Assembly: GCA_034432635.1 (NCBI GenBank)
Contig: DAOUBK010000061.1
Coordinates: forward strand, 23,685-87,684
Reading direction: 5' to 3'
Length of the DNA: 64,000 bases
Source of the DNA: Roseiflexus sp034432635
GTDB taxonomy: Bacteria; Chloroflexota; Chloroflexia; Chloroflexales; Roseiflexaceae
The position numbers and the translations under genes are program-made. The notes under the pieces were generated by a model. The model was given only the letters and a program-made list of their open reading frames with translations, did not search any database and was not told the origin of the DNA. Shown here piece after piece: positions 62,001 through 64,000 of this stretch. Every line of letters starts with the position of its first letter. Position 1 is the stretch's first letter.

Positions 62001-62340
62001 AGGCGATTGCCTGATCGCTCTGAAGCGTACCGTAGTGCTCATAGGGCGCTCCGGCCGGATGGCTGTTCGGATAACGGGTCGGAATGTAGAAATTGTCGAG
62101 CACTCGCGCCTTATCGACAAGATCGGCAGCAACCTGGATCGGCAGGTCGGTCAGCAGCCGTGCGATGATGTGTCCCCATGCCTCCTGCTTATGATGTAGG
62201 TGCAGCGCCTTCACTGCCTTCTCTGCCGCCTGATGAGCGGCAAAACATGCCCATTCATGCCGACCGGCGCGCTGTGAGTCGAGTGCCTGATCGAGGTCGC
62301 GTTCTGCCTGTTTGAGCCAGTCCAGCGATCGATCGGACAT
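61957..62340 (-). CDS. HEPN-domain protein (RNase toxin-like)
   Basis: The 127-residue helical protein starts MSDRSLDWLKQAERDLDQAL. The RNase motif R-x4-6-H is present as Arg89-YPNS-His94, inside FYIPTRYPNSH. HEPN proteins of MNT/HEPN systems cleave RNA and are held in check by the MNT partner. The 3' end overlaps the MNT gene by 44 bases and the 5' end is ten bases from the YidD-fusion stop. The operon order is thus yidD-MNT', HEPN, MNT. Confidence 0.85.
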   Translation of the reverse strand: MSDRSLDWLKQAERDLDQALDSQRAGRHEWACFAAHQAAEKAVKALHLHHKQEAWGHIIARLLTDLPIQVAADLVDKARVLDNFYIPTRYPNSHPAGAPYEHYGTLQSDQAIAYAREIITFVRRQMA

Positions 62341-62350
62341 AGCGAGCGCC

Positions 62351-62983
62351 TCACCGGAGCGCCTGTTCGCGCTCGAATACCCACCGTGCCTCGTGCGGCA
62401 GGCGCGACCACTCGTTGAGGGTATAGACGTTCAGGCTTCCCGGAGCGGGTGGCGTACCTGCTTCCCAGGCAGCGGCGCGCTGCTCGAAGGGCAGGTCCGA
62501 CTGCGCGACGATCAGCAGGACATTCAGAAGTTGGTTGTTGTGGCCATCTGCCCAGTTGCCGACATACCCGACGCGCAGCACCTCCGGGTGGCGTTCGACC
62601 AGCGCCTGTGACCACTCGCGCACGATCTGTTCGACGGTTTCGGTTGTCCGTTCGGTATCGGGCGGTGCTTCAGCGGATGCTGCCGCGTGTTGTCGGAGGT
62701 GGTGCGGCATTCCAGGAACATCCGCAGGCGACACGGGGCGAAAGGCAAAGATGACCTCGTCTGGCACCGGATCGTACCCGCCCTGTGCCCATGGATGGCA
62801 GCGCAGGATGCGACGAATGCCGAGATAGGTTCCTTTCAACGCACCGTGCTTTGCAATCGCCTGATAGGTATACTTCGAGCAACTCGGCTCATAGATGCAA
62901 CTCGGCGGCAGCGCCGGCGAGATGAACAGTTGATAGAAACGGATGAGTTTGAGCAGTATCCAGCGAACCACGTTATGCCTCAA
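62351..62983 (-). CDS. yidD: YidD membrane-insertion factor fused to a degenerate MNT nucleotidyltransferase domain
   Basis: The 210-residue protein joins two parts. Residues 1-85 are YidD: amphipathic N terminus, LFISPALPPSCIYEPSCSKY with the conserved Cys-rich loop, and GYDPVP. Residues about 114-210 match the neighbouring MNT protein: VGYVGNWADGHNNQLLNVLL and VAQSDLPFEQRAAAWE. The catalytic pattern GSxxRG-SDLD is lost (GNWADG, QLLN) and the third Asp is Asn185. YidD helps insert membrane proteins with YidC. The fusion is probably inactive as a nucleotidyltransferase. It lies 18 bases downstream of moaB. Confidence 0.88.
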   Translation of the reverse strand: MRHNVVRWILLKLIRFYQLFISPALPPSCIYEPSCSKYTYQAIAKHGALKGTYLGIRRILRCHPWAQGGYDPVPDEVIFAFRPVSPADVPGMPHHLRQHAAASAEAPPDTERTTETVEQIVREWSQALVERHPEVLRVGYVGNWADGHNNQLLNVLLIVAQSDLPFEQRAAAWEAGTPPAPGSLNVYTLNEWSRLPHEARWVFEREQALR

Positions 62984-63001
62984 ACGCGACAGATATCGCC
63001 T

Positions 63002-63511
63002 TCATCGAATGGTTTCCCATACCAGATGCGCGAGTTCCGGCACGATAAGTTTCTCCATCGCCAGACGAACGGCGGCTGGTGAACCGGGCAGACAGAAGAT
63101 CAGCGAGCGCCGAAACACGCCTGCAGTCGCGCGTGAGAGCATGGCAGCCGGTCCGATATCCTGGTACGACAGCACGCGAAAAATCTCACCGAAGCCGGGC
63201 ATACGTTTTTCGAGCAGCGCATCAATCGCCTCGAATGTGCTATCACGCTTTGCGATGCCGGTGCCGCCGCTGGTAATGATCACCTGGCACCTGGCGTCGG
63301 CAAACTCGTGCACGTGTGCAATGATCTGATCCGGTTCGTCTTTGACGACGATGTAGCGCAGTACCTTATGCCCCCCTTCCTCCAGCAGCGTGCGGATCAG
63401 GGCGCCGCCTGTATCGGTTTCTGGGGTGCGCGTGTCGCTAATCGTGATGATGCCGCATGTGACCGATGGGACCGCAGAGCGCGCGATCTGTTCGTGAACC
63501 GTGTGACTCAT
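63002..63511 (-). CDS. moaB: molybdenum cofactor biosynthesis protein MoaB/MogA
   Basis: The 169-residue protein starts at ATG 63511. GIITISDTRTPETDTGG (about 20-36) and SGGTGIAKRDSTFEAI (about 81-96) are the molybdopterin-binding signatures of the MoaB/MogA family, and CLPGSPAAVRLAM is the C-terminal patch. It adenylylates molybdopterin. An extended -10 (TGG-TATAAT) at 63549-63557 on the minus strand lies just upstream. It heads the run with yidD-MNT', HEPN and MNT. Confidence 0.9.
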   Translation of the reverse strand: MSHTVHEQIARSAVPSVTCGIITISDTRTPETDTGGALIRTLLEEGGHKVLRYIVVKDEPDQIIAHVHEFADARCQVIITSGGTGIAKRDSTFEAIDALLEKRMPGFGEIFRVLSYQDIGPAAMLSRATAGVFRRSLIFCLPGSPAAVRLAMEKLIVPELAHLVWETIR

Positions 63512-63548
63512 AGGTGTTGCACTGGTACAGACAGTACGGATTGCTGTC

Positions 63549-63557
63549 ATTATACCA
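63549..63557 (-). promoter_or_regulatory. extended -10 promoter of the moaB/yidD/HEPN/MNT run
   Basis: On the minus strand TGG-TATAAT lies 38 bases before the moaB start. The -35 region is weak. Confidence 0.5.
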
Positions 63558-63795
63558 TTCTACGCCTTATGGTGCAGTGGTACGTCTTGCTTATCACCGG
63601 CAGGAACGATCTCTCTGCCACCCTCGGTACGCCAAGGCGTCGATTCTGCAAAGGAGGGGCAGTGAGGAAGGGACGGCTTGACGTGGCATTGAGGAAAGAT
63701 GAGGCGGTGTCGCCACTCCGTCACTTTGCGTATGCGAGTATGCAACTTGATCAGGGATTAGTCCTGAAGCCGTTCAGCAATCAAACGCAGCAGGC

Positions 63796-64000
63796 TCAGC
63801 AACACCTGTTTGACGCTCGTGCGATCACTCGCCACGCATGGCGGTACCGGTACGTCCGAAGGAACTCCCAGACGGCGACGAATATATGCCGGCGGTAACG
63901 CGGACGGGTGCGCCACAGTTCCAGCACGGCATCCCGTCGGGCCGCCGCGCGCCTGACCTGCGTCGAGGTCAGTTCGCCACCGCCCACCTGCTCGGTGATC
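63796..64000 (-). CDS. 3' end of an unidentified gene (partial)
   Basis: The minus-strand frame is open to the window edge and ends at the TGA at 63798-63796. The last 67 residues (ELTSTQVRRAAARRDAVLEL, then WRTRPRYRRHIFVAVWEFLR) are Arg-rich and helical. No family could be named. The gene start lies beyond 64000. The 240 bases downstream (63551-63795) hold no second gene. Confidence 0.45.
   Translation of the reverse strand, partial: ITEQVGGGELTSTQVRRAAARRDAVLELWRTRPRYRRHIFVAVWEFLRTYRYRHAWRVIARASNRCC

Noticed and set aside
63662..63898. GTG frame after AAAGGAGGGG
   Set aside because: The ribosome site is good, but the frame runs antisense into the partial minus-strand gene and has no recognisable motif; kept only as a possibility.

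Overview
The window is GC-rich (by eye about 60 percent or more) bacterial chromosome with tightly packed genes, little intergenic space and many family expansions. Several features fit a filamentous Chloroflexota bacterium of the Roseiflexus/Chloroflexus type: a very large BTAD-AAA-TPR regulator, zinc-ribbon/FHA/ABC-2 transporters, an orphan sortase with a mucin-like surface protein, SPFH, PspC and DUF3592 membrane proteins, HEPN/MNT modules and dispersed heptamer repeats. This is inference from gene content; no phototrophy gene or rRNA is present. No insertion sequence, prophage or CRISPR array was seen.

Layout. 1-3.1 kb: sortase and its likely Pro/Thr-rich surface substrate (minus strand). 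3.3-6.2 kb: a double thioredoxin, an acyl-CoA synthetase and rpmG (L33), the last two with clear divergent promoters. 6.2-13.5 kb: DUF4127 protein, an endonuclease III-superfamily glycosylase, a protein of repeated MshEN-like motifs, a histidine phosphatase, a membrane-embedded patatin and an RNase HI with an unusual C-terminal domain. 13.7-21.9 kb: a 1181-residue BTAD/AAA/TPR regulator, a 1261-residue secreted zinc metalloprotease and a DUF3592 protein. 22.3-30.2 kb: an SH3 lipoprotein, a tandem heptamer repeat, a Memo-family protein, a DegT aminotransferase, an SGNH hydrolase, a TerB-like/MFS pair, a PIG-L deacetylase and a PDO-like double thioredoxin. 30.2-31.0 kb is a repeat-rich gene-free stretch with a gene remnant. 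31.0-39.4 kb is a carbohydrate region: metallo-hydrolase, 2-hydroxyacid dehydrogenase, alpha-L-fucosidase, BadF/NAGK-type kinase, NADP-binding oxidoreductase, a lipoprotein substrate-binding protein, a convergent glycogen-debranching-type enzyme, and tRNA-His.

39.5-43.4 kb holds a broken zinc-ribbon/FHA gene followed by an intact zinc-ribbon/FHA/FHA/ABC-2 transporter. 43.5-47.2 kb: FAH-family hydrolase, thiamine pyrophosphokinase, PspC, an ASCH-domain frame without a proper start codon, and sucC. 47.3-49.0 kb is an AT-richer single-chain GmrSD-type (DUF262/DUF1524) restriction gene, probably acquired. 49.1-52.3 kb: GDP-mannose dehydratase, an unknown protein and a class III aminotransferase. 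52.3-60.3 kb is a long minus-strand run: zinc alcohol dehydrogenase, SPFH protein, PfkB kinase, REC-GGDEF-REC regulator, giant TPR protein and the aminotransferase. 60.5-64 kb: fmt, then a minus-strand cluster moaB, yidD fused to a degenerate nucleotidyltransferase, HEPN and an intact MNT nucleotidyltransferase, and the 3' end of an unidentified gene.

The most unusual locus is at 61.6-63.0 kb. Two recently duplicated MNT nucleotidyltransferase copies flank a HEPN RNase-type toxin, and one copy, with its catalytic residues lost, is fused to the C terminus of the membrane-insertion factor YidD.
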